Shown: positions 32,013-44,414, counted from the first letter of the stretch. The stretch: DNA of 64,000 nucleotides from Glebionis coronaria (GCA_025667525.1 CM046882.1:19542488-19606487); one strand, 5' to 3'. Notes: generated from the letters alone by a model not told the origin. Numbers and translations: made by a program.

Positions 32013-34318
32013 TTGTGTGTGTGAGTGTTTTACTCAATTAATTTAATTTGATTTATTTGGGTTTTAAGTGAGTTATATATTTCGTGGTGTTATCGGTGAT
32101 CGTATTACGTTCCGCTGGTCATGAAGTTCTAAAGAGAAACATGACATCATCGGCTCAGGAAGGTTGAGATGATTTATAGAAAGCAAGTACTTTTTTTTAT
32201 ATATTTTATAAATAATATTTTTTTTGTGAATTTTTAGTAAGAAGAACTTTTTTGTTGACAAATATTAAAAAGCCGTAGAATCTATAAGCATTTCCCAAAT
32301 AATCCACAAGAAAGAGTAAGATAAAAGTAATTGACTAATTTATACATGGTGCATATAAAATGACATGATATAACCAAGATAGTTTTATTTCTTTTTCCAA
32401 TGTGGAAAGTATGGTCGAGATGATTTATAACAAAAATAAATCTGATGGCAATGTGTTGAATACTCAGAGATTTACAATACTCAAGAGTAATCCACTTACA
32501 TCTTAAGGAAAAAGTATGCTTTAGGACTAGTGTCAACAAACCAATAGTGGTTGTAAACTGAAAGTAGAACGACGAATCGTCAAAATTACATGCCGATTTA
32601 TACTCGATAACATGATACCATACTTATTTACTCAACTTCAAAAAAAATTATGTCAATCGTGCATCAAGTCATCAACGATACAACAATCAAAACAACTCTT
32701 AGAAACCATATCATTATGATATAACTAGCAGTTTTAGGGGTGTTTCATTCGGTTTATATAGCCGGCTTAAAGCTTTATTAGTTTTGGGTTTATGTTCCAT
32801 AACGTGGCTTATTTTGAAACTTTGCGGCTTGAATAAGTTTGTCATACCGTAAAATGATATGATACTACATTGAATACACCCGAATATGATGACGCCATCA
32901 AAAACTAAAAATAAACATAATCGGTAGAAATTCAAATATAACTATTTTCCATTACGATTGAAAGGTTTATGTCATCAACAACTCGCTTAAAATCAAGAAA
33001 TCTTAAACTGATGACATCATCAGCATCAACTCGATTATAACATATCCAAATTTAACTACTAGTAAAACTTTATTTAAAGCGAAACTAAACATGACGTCAT
33101 CACCTCATGAAGGTTGAGATGATTTATAAAAAGTAAGTGCTATTTTGTATTTTATTTAAATTTTTTTTTGAGAAAGTTTAGTAAGAAGATATTTTTTGTT
33201 AAAGGTTATTAAAAAGGTGTATAATTTATAAACATTTCCAAGATTATCCACAAGAAAAGTTAAGTAGAAGTAACAGCTTTCTTTGAGAACAATTTGAAAA
33301 CTATCTACTAATCTTCACCTACATGGTTCTTATACAATGCAACATATAACCAAAGAAAGTTTTAGTTCTTTTTTCGATGCGAAAGTATGGTTGAGATGAT
33401 TTATACGTATAACCACGGAGACTGCTAAATGGGTAATGTTTTCATGAATAAGGTCGGTTCGGTTTGGCCCATTTCGGTTAGTCTGTCGGGTCGAGGAGAT
33501 TTTCGAGTTAATATGCTCGGCCTTAATTATACTAAACGTTATCGTATTAATAATATAATTAGTCAATTATATCAACAAAAGTCTTATATTCTCATGGTTT
33601 CATATAAGAATTTACAAAAAAATATGCTTAAGTTGTGGTGTAGTAACAAAGTATTTTCCAATACTTAAGAGAATATTACGACTATATCAAGTTCTCAATC
33701 AGATTGTCTTTGTTTGTCAATAATAAACACTTTGTTTGAGGAGTTTATATAAGTACTATTTTTTTTAATTCCTATTCCAACAGTACACAACTATATAAGA
33801 AAGGTCTCTCTATATATACAACTCTCATAAGCAAGGACAATACACTTTGGTATTATGAAGTTTACTGAAGTCCGCAATCTTGCTGGTGGAGTCGTGCCAT
33901 TTTAGGATCTCGTCATAAAACTAATCCAATGAAATTTAGATCGTTTTGGACACATTGGCACAATGGCCATATTGTTATATGGAAACTATAATTTATGTAG
34001 AAACCCAGACGTATAGAAGTGACTAACCTGTGCGTAAAATACGACTCGTAACAATTTTGTTTAATTTGCAAACCAATGCGAGTAGATTCATGCTAAGAGT
34101 CCCACATTGGCTAAGTGTAAGAAATGGTGCTGCTGTATATACAAGGGAGTATATGAAACATTTATTTTAGGATTAATGTGTAGTTTCCAGAATACATATC
34201 AATTATTGTTAAAAGTGCTCAACAGTGATTACATGATATGCTGAAAAATGTATATGATTTCTTCAATTTTTTATATTTATATTAACCTGCTAAAAATATT
34301 CTTTTCGCAGTATTATTC
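32013..34318 (+). repeat. Array units, partly overlapping or rearranged copies
   Basis: After the copia insertion the unit continues (32013-32160), then jumps to the 'aggttgagatgatttatag' and fold-back blocks (32160-32540), and restarts at 'ctcgataacatgatacc' (32602). That second copy runs through 'gcggcttgaataagtttg' (32825), TGACGTCATCA (33087), USE/TATA (33345-33380), 'caattatatcaacaaaag' (33564), 'gttttggacacattggcac' (33943) and AGTCCCACATTGG (34098). No gene is supported. Confidence 0.72.
34098..34142 (+). promoter_or_regulatory. Plus-strand USE/TATA pair of the array unit
   Basis: AGTCCCACATTGG (34098-34110) is one base from the plant snRNA upstream element core; 26 nt on is TATATAC (34136-34142). 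A T6 run lies at 34267-34272. The same pair, more decayed, is found at 22827, 35690, 39617 and 44431. No known snRNA follows, so its use as a promoter is a hypothesis. Confidence 0.3.
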
Positions 34319-36960
34319 GATCACGACTGAATATCACAATATTTCGTCCGGCTAGTATCTAACAATATAATACATACAATGACACAAACACTTTTAGGAA
34401 TGGACCAATAGTAATTGTACTCGATAACATGATACCATATTGATCTACTCCACCTCAAAAAAAAATATATCAATCGTGCATCAAGTCACCAACGATGCAA
34501 TAATCAAAACAACTATTAGAAACCGTAGCATTACTAGATAACTAGTCTATGGTGTTGTTTTGTTTATATAGCCGGTTTATAGCATTATTTAGTTTTGGTT
34601 TTATGTTCCATAACTTGGCTTATTTGAAAACTTTACGGCCTAAGTAAGTTTTACATACGACACAATGAAACGATACGATACTACATCAAATACACTCGAA
34701 TACCATGACGCCAAACATAATCAGTAGGAATTGAAATCTAACTAGTTTTCCATTACGATTGAAAAGTTTATGATCGACGAAGTCATCATCATCAACAACT
34801 CGGTTAAAATCTGGGGGACATTTTAAGGTAGGGCCTGCAGGGAAAATCTTAGATTAATCGTCATCAATATCAACTCGATTATAGCAACCGTTGGTATCCG
34901 GATTTAACTACTAGTAAAACTTTATTGACAACGAAACAAAACAATATGTTATCAGCTCATGAAGGTTGAGATGATTTATAGAAAAACAAAATCACATTAA
35001 TGCGTTGCATGAAAACAATATTATGGTTCATAAAATACAAAATCAAATCGAATGAAGTTAGTCTGTCGGGTCAAGGCGATTTTCGGGTTAATATGCTCGG
35101 CCTTAATATCACTAAACGTTATCGTATTTCTAATACAATTAGTCAATTATATCAACAAAATTCTTGTATTCTCATGGTTTCATATAAGAATTTACTAAAA
35201 AACGTGCTTAAGGGTGGTGTTGTAACAAAGTATTTCCAATACTTAAGAGAATATTACGACTAAGCCAAGTTCTCAATCAGATTGTCTTTGTTTGTCAATA
35301 ATGAATTAATGATAAACCAAAACACTTTGTTTGAGGAGTTTATATGAGTACTAATTTTTTTAATGCCTATTCCAACAGTACACAATGATATAAGAAAGGT
35401 CTCTCTATAATGTACAACTCTCAAAAGTAAGGACAATACACTTTGGTAGTATGAAGTTTACTGAAGTCCACAATCTTGCTGGTGGAGTTGTGCCATTTTA
35501 GGATCTCGTCATAAAACCAATCAATGAAATTTAGATCGTTTTGGACACATTGGCACAATGGCCATATTGTTATATGGAAACTATAACCTATGTAGAAACT
35601 CAAACGTATAGAAGTGACTAACTTGTGGCTAAAATACGACACGTAAAAATTTTGATTAATTAGCAAACGAATGCGAGTAAGTTCAGGCTAAGAGTCCCAC
35701 ATTGGCTAAGGGTAAGAAATGGTGCTGCTATATGGAACATTTGTTTTAGGATTAATGTGTAGTTTCCATATACATATCGATTATTGTTAAAAGTGCTCAA
35801 CAGTGATTACATGATATGCAGAAAAATGTATATGCATGATTTCTTCAATTTTTTATATTTATATTAACCTGCTAAAAATATTCTTTTCGCAGTATTATTC
35901 GATCACGACTGAATATCACAATATTTTGTACGGCTAGTATCTAACAATATAATACACACAATGACACAAACACATTTCGGAACGGACCAATAGTAATAGT
36001 AATTGAAAGTCGAACGATGAATCGTGATAATTACATGATGATTTGTACTCGATAACATGATACTATATTGATCTACTCCACCTCAAAATTTTTTATATCA
36101 ATCGTGCATCAAGTGACCAATGATGCAACAATCAAAACAACTATCAGAAACGATATTGAAATTCATTATTGTTACAAGATAGATATAGTCCTGGGCGTGT
36201 TTGTTTCAGCTTAGATACTCATCTTATAGCTTATTTAATTTTGGGTTTATGTTCCACAACGTCGCTTATTTGGAAACTTTGCTGCTTAAATAAGTTTGAG
36301 ATGATTTTAGAAAGTAAGTTTAGTTTGTATTTTATTTATAAAAAAAGAAATTGTGAATTTTTATTACGAAGATTATTTTTGGTAAAAGATATTAAAAAGT
36401 TTTTGAATCTATAAACATTTTCCAGATTATTTACAAGAAAGAGTAAGGTAAAAGTAATACTCTGAAAACCATCTATATATTAATCTACACATACTTAATG
36501 CATATACAATGTATATAAGCACATCTATTTGTTGCATGAAAATAAGATGGTAATCTTAACACAAATGACACATGCTCAGCCTTAAGTGACACGTCCTACC
36601 AGTCTCGATAACCGAATAGGTAGGTTCGGTTTGATCCGATTTCGGTTGATTTGTCGGGTCAGGTCAATTTTCGGGTGAACATGCCCAGCCTTAAGTGACA
36701 CGTCCTAGCAGTCTCGATAGATAGTCATGGTTTGGCAACTCTTATAACTTCAAAGTGAACGCCAACATACTATGTGTAATGATAGTGTGGCGTTATTTCA
36801 GCCGTAAACTCATGAAGGTGAGATTTGGCTCGAGTTAACGTAGTCTATTCCGAAAACATCCGATGCAATATTTTCAACGCTACATAAATGCACTTGGATA
36901 GTATGAAAGTTTTCTAAAGTTCGCAATCTTTCTGGTGGGTGGATCGTACCAGTTTAGGAT
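34319..36960 (+). repeat. Two further array units
   Basis: The block 'gatcacgactgaatatcacaa' occurs at 34319 and again at 35901, a period of 1582 bp in this shortened copy. 33705-34330 and 35280-35910 match closely through the 'gttttggacacattgg' and AGTCCCACATTGG blocks. The third copy ends at about 36960 after the 'gatcgtaccagtttaggatc' block. A short unexplained insert sits between two AAAATC at 34808-34847. Confidence 0.78.
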
Positions 36961-37390
36961 CACTTTTTTTTTCCAATTTTACTTTCGTTTCTTACGAAAG
37001 ATTTATTATACTTATTTATTGTTTGCGTAGCATAGAGAAAAAATTATGATCTGGCATTGTTTATCTACCGTCCATTTCAAAAAGAATTAATCCCAATCGT
37101 TTAAAATACACTCTATCCTAATTTATAGCAACTAACATTAAGGTTGAGTCCATATTCAACACGTTTATTGTATAATTTTCTTTGAAACTAAACCTACCAT
37201 TATCTACACAACTTAGTTTAGGATTTTCAAATCTATAGATAAGTTTAAAAAGTTTGAATCATTGGTCAAATTAAATTATGAATTGGTCAAAGTTGATTTT
37301 GAATTCAATTGTTCTTATCTTAATTATTGATTTCTCAACGTCATTATTTATACATCATATAATCTGGCAAACACTTTATATAATTTATTT

Positions 37391-37830
37391 AGGTCTTGCT
37401 CGAAATGGTTTATGAACAAAGCATAAGGTTTTATCGGAATTTATCGAGAACGGTTTTGTTTATAGCTCTATAATTTCCGGGTTCTACAAGAAGGGTGACA
37501 TGTTAGAAGCATTGAAGATGGTAGATGAAATAAGTCGTAAAGGTGTTAGTCAAATATCGTCACTTACAATATTTTATATTGGTAGATTCTACAAGTCGGG
37601 CGATTTCAAGAAAGCTCACAGCTGTTTGATGAATTTGTTCCACGTGTTTGACACTAAATGGTATGTTCAATGATAGATAGGTATTGCAAGTCAGGCAAAT
37701 TAACTGATGCATTTGAGTTATTTGACCAAATGGGATAATGCTCTTCTCAAGGGGTGTTGTAAAGAGCCAGAAATAGAAAAGGAGTTGATTTTATTTAACA
37801 AGATGGTGGGAAAAGGGTTTGCTTCTACAC
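37391..37830 (+). pseudogene. Pentatricopeptide repeat (PPR) gene fragment
   Basis: One frame reads ENGFVYSSIISGFYKKGDM, LEALKMVDEISRKG, then IGRFYKSGDFKKAHSCL: P-type PPR repeats with the usual Y-x-x-(L/I)-I-x-G-(F/Y)-x-K-x-G-D pattern at about 35-residue spacing. After a TGA (near 37673) another frame gives DRYCKSGKLTDAFELFDQMG, and after a further break LLKGCCKEPEIEKELILF. Stops and frameshifts exclude function. Intact PPR proteins bind organelle RNA. Only about four repeats remain, and the N-terminal targeting part is missing. Confidence 0.75.
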
Positions 37831-38856
37831 AATGTTCTTTTATCATTTATATGTCCATCTTTTAGCATTGATATGTCCATCCTTATTCGTTGAACATTTC
37901 AACTGCCTCTTAGTAGACGAAACTATGACCCTTCTAATGTTTTTTGATAAGTACTGTAAATCTCAGTTACTAATCGATAGTTTATACAGCTCATTGTTTC
38001 TTGGCCCATACCAGTTACAAAAAACGATTTTTGCTCCTTAGTTTCTTTGTCCATATCAGTTATAAAAATCGAAAACATGTAACAGAAGTCATGTTAAGCT
38101 TTAACATGTTATTAGTTAGAAAATGCTACGCACATTAGTGACTGATGTAAATCCAAAGTCAGCTGCAACCATATTAAAATGTGCCGTGACAACATGTTTT
38201 GCACACCAAAGTATTGATGTACGTTGCTATTCTTTGTTCGATGTTCAAGTTTCTTATACACCAACATGTATGCCATCAATTTTTAGACCATAACTCAATT
38301 AAAAACATGCAGAAATTTATGTTTTTGAAGAAGAAAATTAATGACCTTTTTAGATGCTTATTGCTACTACTAAATACTAACAGTTATACCATTACAATAT
38401 ATGGTTATTTATGTCTACCTTTTTATAACAGTTAGTCCCCAATGCGACTACTAGACAGCAACAAAGTAACAACACCACTATGGATGATGTTTCGAACAAA
38501 TGAAACAATGTACGTATTTAGTTTAAAAATTAAATTCATACATGTTCTTTTCAGATTTGTCATAATAATTTGACGATGTACATTTTAGCAATTAAAAGAG
38601 ACTAAATTAATTTGACATTATATCGCTAAACCTAAAAATCACAAAAGGCTAATGTAAAGTTAAAAGCATATTTATTACCAAAAAGTTAAAAGCATATTTT
38701 ATGAACGATATCAATTTTTATTAATTTGTAATAAAGCAGTCAACATATTGATAAAAGTTCAGTCATGCTTATAAAAAGATTGCGTGATTACAACTTATTA
38801 ATTTTTTTTTTTAGTTTTGGATTATATAATACTTCTTAACTTTTAAATAGCCGTTT

Positions 38857-38885
38857 ACCCGTGCAACGCACGGGTATTGTTCTTG
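38857..38885 (+). other. Helitron-like 3' hairpin and terminus
   Basis: Perfect 8-bp stem with an AAC loop, 7-10 bases before the terminal CTTG. The GTGCAACGCACGGG motif is frequent at plant Helitron 3' ends. Confidence 0.55.
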
Positions 38886-38921
38886 TTTAAATGGCTTGAA
38901 AAGGTAAAATAATCAATATAT

Positions 38922-38993
38922 TACCCCATGGTGTAGTGGTGAGCACTCTGGACTCTTTGTCTAGCAACCCGGGTTCAAATCCTGGTGGGGCAG
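38922..38993 (+). pseudogene. tRNA-Gln-like pseudogene 1
   Basis: The body GTGTAGTGGTGAGCAC (A box) and GGGTTCAAATCC (B box) match plant tRNA-Gln. The acceptor stem pairs at CCCCA/TGGGG but has an A-C mismatch at position 2. The anticodon loop is CTCTTTG, which would read CTT, with T at position 37 where a purine is expected. The D, anticodon and T stems otherwise pair. It is unlikely to be a working tRNA. Confidence 0.65.
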
Positions 38994-39024
38994 ATTTTTT
39001 CGATTTTATTTTTATGATTTAAAA

Positions 39025-39092
39025 GGCTTGAAAAAGTGTTATAGTGGTCGACATTCTGGACTTTGAATCTAGCAGCTCTGGTTCGAATCCCA
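39025..39092 (+). pseudogene. tRNA-Gln-like pseudogene 2 (anticodon TTG)
   Basis: TATAGTGGTCGACATTCTGGA, loop CTTTGAA (anticodon TTG, Gln), and GGTTCGAATCC are clear, but the acceptor stem is damaged and the T stem imperfect. It lies about 100 bp after the first copy, preceded by the same 'GGCTTGAAAA' sequence, so the pair is a tandem duplication. Confidence 0.6.
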
Positions 39093-39099
39093 CAATACA

Positions 39100-39905
39100 A
39101 TTTCCGCTGCTACCAACTCTCACACGGTTTTTACTATATATGGCCCTTAAGGTTTATTTGGTTTTGAGGCTTAAGTTTCATAAGCTCCATTTTTACGGCT
39201 TAAGGTTCATGAGGAGGAGTAAATTAAAGTAGAAGTAAAACTCCACCTTTTTCCGATGTGGGAAATATGATTAAGATGATTTACACATACATGGTGTATA
39301 TCAAATGCGTTATATATCCAAAGAGAGTTTTAGTTCTTTTTCCGATGTGGGAAATATGATTAAGCTGATTTATAGTAAACAAAATTAGGTTGTCATTTAG
39401 CACATCAATGTGTTGCATGAAAACAAGATAGTAATCTTAACAAAAATGACATGTGCACTATGGTACATAATATATAAAATCGAAAATTGAAACGAATAAA
39501 GTTAGTTTTAGTTTGATTCGACCCGACTTCTGTTGGTTTGACAAATCGGTTCGATTTCGAGTGAATATGCTCAGTCTTAGGTGACGCGTCCTAAACACCA
39601 TAATTGGACAATTCAGTCCCACATAAGCGAAGGATAAGAAGCGGTGATGCTTAATATACCATGGTGTATATGGCTCATTAGTTTTAGGATTAGTATCTAT
39701 TTTCCTTAATATATGTCGGTAGTTGTTAAAAGTTTTAGACTCTTAAGTGACATTATATCTATCCTTAAATTTCATAGCTTTTTTTCACAATTTATTATAC
39801 AATCAAGACAGGATATCACAATATTTCGTGCACTTGTATCAGCAACAAAAGCTCGAAACTACGACTAACAAGTAACAACATGGTAACAAACACATTTCAG
39901 ATTAA
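39100..39905 (+). repeat. Array unit
   Basis: Has a fold-back-like GAGGAGGAGT facing ACTCCACCT (39213-39250), a minus-strand USE/TATA with intact CCCACATCG and 26-nt spacing (39310-39352), 'cacatcaatgtgttgcatgaaaacaag' (39400), AGTCCCACATAAG with TATA (39617-39660) and 'caagacaggatatcacaatatttcgtgca' (39805). Confidence 0.72.
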
Positions 39906-42900
39906 ATATTTCGTGCACTTGTTCGTTGGGAGCCACGTATAGGAAAAATTAATAAAAAATGGAGAGAACAATGAACATTTCGAACTTGGTGGGATAATAG
40001 ACACTTAGATTATTGCCCCGACCTTTGAAAGGGTTGGTAATTGTCGCGATATGTATTGTATGTTTGGTGACCCTTTTTTCTTAGGCTATGATGAACAATG
40101 GCAACCCAAACAAGGTTGAGGTCGCCCGTATCTTGGCGGGGCAACCTGTTACGGATGCAGCCATGGCGGGTGTGCCCACTCTCTCCTTGATTTTGCCTTA
40201 TCTGAGCCTACAAAGTGGAAGTGGCGTTCTTATTTGGACGCCAGTTTTTTCGTTGCCGGGGTTGATAGCAGGCAACGGTTGTCACTCGATGGAATACGAA
40301 TAAGGTACATACCTTCTAGGGTCATGATGATTGTGATAATATTAGTGAGATATGTCGCCCCAAAGTTTAAAATTGTGCATATTACAATTTTTCTGAAAAT
40401 GTCATAATTTTATCAATTATACTGCTTACTTAACAACTCACTCAACGGCTAATCTAGACCTTATTTACTTCGACTTAGGTTACCGTTATATGTTATCTAA
40501 CCCGCTTGATTGACCTCCAAACCATACTCAAAATGTCTTCACATTCTGTGATAACATTAATGTTTATCCCAAAACAGGGCATGTAGAAACTTAGCATTTG
40601 TTTGACATCATTTGGCCCATTAGAAAAATTTACCAAAATCAGAGAAAAATTCAGTAAGTCACACATATCATGAGGAATCTACAGTTCGGAAAGCTAAGGA
40701 AAATATCGAGTTTTAATCTCTCTACTTAACTAATTTTTACAACCCAAATTGGAGATCAGAATTGACAGTTTTGACCACTTGGCTTACAAAGATCATTTGA
40801 CCAATTTATACTTCTTGAAATTTGTCGAGACTAGAACCGTTGGAATGTAGACTCAAAGTACTACACGCTAGACTTGGACAACGCGTGTAAAATTATTTTT
40901 ATGACTCGGTTATGACACGTGCAATGTGAGTGAGAATTCTGCATAAGTGCAGAAATTTACCAACAAAGTTTCAAACACTAATTTTGGCATATTTTCTTCG
41001 TTACAAGGAGTTAGAACCTCAAATTTTTACCACATGAGCTTTATATTATTATCTAACAACATATCAAAGAATGAGATAACTTGAGGCTGAGATTACACGG
41101 ATCTTGGTGGGGAAACCTGTTCAGGTTACAGCCATGCCGTGTATATCATCCTATTCCTATGTGTTCCCATATATGAGCCTAACGTCTTTGGACACATAGA
41201 TTGTTAAGGGGCTGTTCGGAAAAATGCATGTTTAACTGACTGTTTGGATAAAAAATCCCACGAGTTTTGATGTTTTTTCGGTGGTTTATTTTAAGATATT
41301 AAAAAATGATATGTGTTACATGGTGTCTTTTCTCTGTGGAAACAATACACCTTATATCAGGTCCTTTATTGTTGGGTGACCATGATGGACTTGAAACAAC
41401 CCACCCCTTAGGCGTGTTTGTCCTCTTTCGGCGAATGATTGCATATCTCACTATCGATCAGCTTTTATGAGACTCATATAATCGTGATACCAGTTGTGAG
41501 AGGCTGTGATGATTAAGAATGCCCTCGATCAGCTTTTATGACATACCTTCTCTAACTAACTCGCACCTTTTATTTTTTATTGGTCGGTCTCACACACACT
41601 ACCGTAGTTTCAATGGGACGGTTGTGAATAAAAAACCTATTTACACGATCTTTGTGTTCGCAGCGAACAGGGGTTCTGAATTTAGTCATTGGAGATGAAG
41701 ATATTGTTTCATACGTGTGTTCGCCAGTTTCCAACTGTAGTTAGTTGGCCGATGATGATGGCTTTCAGCGACCTGATTTTCGGCGTGGCATGACGACGTC
41801 GTGTTTGCATCCATATCAGGTCGTTGGCTTGAATTGCTGGTACCACACGTTCAACTCTGATCCATTCCATTGTAACATTAGGGGTTTCGTGCTCCCAAAT
41901 GTATGGATACCCTTCAAGGGAAGCAGGGGGCATTTTGCGGTTTTTAGTCTGTTCAGAGCAGGCTAAACATCTCAAAGTACCCTCTGCTTACCTCGAAGGG
42001 TATCCATACATTTGGGAACATGGATGTACGTCACCATTGCGCGGTCCTCCACGGAGAGAATATGGATGTAAACGAAGAAGACTCATTGTAAAAGGGGTAT
42101 CGGGCAGTAAGCGAGACCAAAATCATGCTACTCTTTTAGCTCGTAATGATCCTGTGAATTCTAGGTAACCGTTCTCTTTAGCAACTTGGGTCATGGGTTT
42201 GTTTGGGCTATTTTCATAATTGATTTGTTTTATTTGTCTTTAATTTGTTTTATTTTTCTTTCTGTAGATGAAGTAATCTAAGACTACGGTGGAGAAATAA
42301 TAAAGTACAGATTTAAGGGACGGTGAGTTTTTTATGTGTTTTTCTTTTTGATTGTTTTACTGTTTTTTTTCTTTTCTTTTTTTTGTGCCTTGGGTTATAT
42401 TGAGACACTTTAGCGAACTAGCAGTTTTTCTGAAATTGGTATAAAAGTTTAGAGCTAACTATCAGCTTTAGGTTGTACATATGTATGATTAAGAGCCTTA
42501 TATTCCTATTTCTGACCAAACGCACACGTGTTACGTCATAATATTTTAATGACTGGTTTTTGATTTCAGGACTTCTAATGACCTATGTTTGATTCAGGAA
42601 GGGATATAAGTTCTTGAGCGGTTGAAGCTTTCCGATCCTGATGGAAATACTTACCGGCTTACTGGGTGAGTAATGGAGCACATATTGGTAGAAATGAATG
42701 AAGGTGACATTTTATGAACTAATATGATGATTAACGTGCATACACTCTATAGAGACCTGCTATGTGAACCTTAGAAGATCGAGGCAGAAAACCGTCTCTT
42801 AGAAGTGTATGCTACACATAACCTGCTATGCTACACATAACTTTTGTCATCGACCTTAGAGGTATGCTATAATCTATAAATAAGCTCCTTAATTATGTTT

Positions 42901-43664
42901 TTTGTTAGCCATTTATGATCTAGAGCAGAGGGCATCTACTGAAATTATTCCGTAGGATAGGATTGACATTTTTCATTTGGGCTACATGTCCCTTGCATAC
43001 ATATTTTAGCTAACTATTAATTGTTCCACTAAAAGATAAAAAATTTCATCTAAATTGTTTAAAGAAACTAAACCCACTCTTCTGAAACTATGTTACATTT
43101 AAAATAGGATTTTTCCAATAGAGATTAGGAAACTATGTTACATGTTTCCATTCCGAAACTATGTTACATATTTCCCACAATTGTTGCTTTCATAATTATT
43201 GGAAACTATTTTTTGACCCGTTATATCTTCAGGTAAGTTTAGCTTTTTAAATGTTTGACCTGTTTTCTTCACACCTACCGTTAACATTCTTTGAACAAGT
43301 GTAAAGTTGAGATTTCTGGGGAATTATGAAAATAATGCACGCCAGCTAAACTTGATGAACGATTGTAAACGTATTATGGAGATAACAACTATTAAATTAT
43401 ATGTCTTATGTCAACGCTGCCTTACAGAAATCAAAATTTCTATTTCATTGTTACAAATTCTCCGCTTCAGTCGATTTATAACTCCACATTTGTCTTTTGA
43501 TTATTTTTGCAGATGCTGATTTTTGGGACTAAAGAAAACATGTGTTTCCATCATGGTGGCTGAGTGGTCTATTATCTATTTGGTTGCTGAAATTCTTGGG
43601 GCCAATAGAGGCTGCCATTTCAGGGGTAGTCAACGCCGTAGCGGAGCGCGGGCAAAAGCCCTAG
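39906..43664 (+). mobile_element. Probable Helitron with unrecognised captured sequence; 5' end not defined
   Basis: The 3' end is at 43664: GCCGTAGCGGAGCGCGGGC, AAAA, GCCCTAG then T, nearly the same as the proven Helitron end at 22024 (other strand). The segment lacks array blocks. It carries gene-like pieces with splice-like edges, a duplicated exon-like block (40115-40213 and 41086-41185), and a long fold-back (41891-42019). I recognise no Rep/helicase. The 71-codon ORF at 40088-40303 (VEVARILAGQPVTDAAMAG) is not assigned to any family. Confidence 0.5.
41891..42019. repeat. 47-bp imperfect inverted repeat (fold-back)
   Basis: Arms 41891-41937 and 41973-42019 pair at about 41 of 47 positions, centred on CAAATGTATGGATACCCTTC, with a 35-nt loop. 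The shape resembles a young microRNA or siRNA precursor. It may equally be a trace of gene-fragment duplication. Confidence 0.75.
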
Positions 43665-44414
43665 TATAAATAAAATACTAGGTATATAACAAGTGCATGT
43701 CATATAAAACAAGAATATCAATCTCACTTGTAAATTGTAATGACATTTTTATTGTTAAAATAATATAAACATTTTAAGCAATATAGAAACATGTACAAAG
43801 GCCTCTAACCAATATAGCAGGTAGGCCAAATTGGCATTTTTGGTGCTAAATTATGTATTGGATAATTTGTGTTAGGGTCAATATTTATTTTCCTGAATAT
43901 ATCTTGATGGTTGTTAAAGTTAACATTTAATATTCCATGACATAGTTTCCATGAAAAGGATATATTTTTTGTTAAGAAGATATTTAGAAATTGTAGAATC
44001 TATAAACATTTCTCAATTAATTCATAAAAAAGGAGTAAATTACAAGTAATACTCTCTTCCTATAAATCAACATGGGAACCATCTATTAATCTACATATAC
44101 ATGGTACATATACAATGCAATACATAACCAAAGAGAGATTTATTTTTTCGATGTGAAAACTATGGTTGAGATGATTTATACCAAAATTATAATGTGGTAA
44201 TTTATATAACTATGTATATTGGTAATTTATATAACTGTATATTGGTAACGAAAAATAAATTTTTGTTATTTTTTTGCCATATTAAGGAATATTTATTTTT
44301 TTACTTAAAAAATTAAATAAAAAAAATTAAAATAATAATTTCTATTAAGAAATTATTTTTTTTTAAAGTTCTCATTTTAAATTTTATTTTATAAAAAAAA
44401 CTTGGTTATAGTTA
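43665..44414 (+). repeat. Array unit fragment and AT-rich sequence
   Basis: 43830-44200 contains 'attttcctgaatatatc', 'gaaattgtagaatctataaacatttctcaa', 'catctattaatctacatatacatgg' and a decayed minus-strand USE/TATA. 43665-43830 and 44200-44414 are AT-rich with nothing recognised. Confidence 0.6.

Larger units (their letters stand above)
36961..38885 (+). mobile_element. Probable Helitron with PPR gene fragment; 5' end not defined
   Basis: The array is interrupted after 'tttaggatc' at 36961. A Helitron-type 3' end is at 38857-38885: a perfect 8-bp hairpin ACCCGTGC-AAC-GCACGGGT followed by ATTGTTCTTG, then T. The usual CTAG is CTTG here. The segment carries a degenerate PPR fragment, which fits Helitron capture. 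No clear TC 5' start was found, so the extent is a guess. Confidence 0.5.

Noticed and set aside
34808..34847. Small transposon between AAAATC repeats
   Set aside because: The insert is under 40 bp without inverted ends and is more likely filler DNA.
38922..38993. Functional tRNA-Lys (CTT)
   Set aside because: The body is tRNA-Gln, position 37 is T and the acceptor has a mismatch, so it is called a pseudogene.
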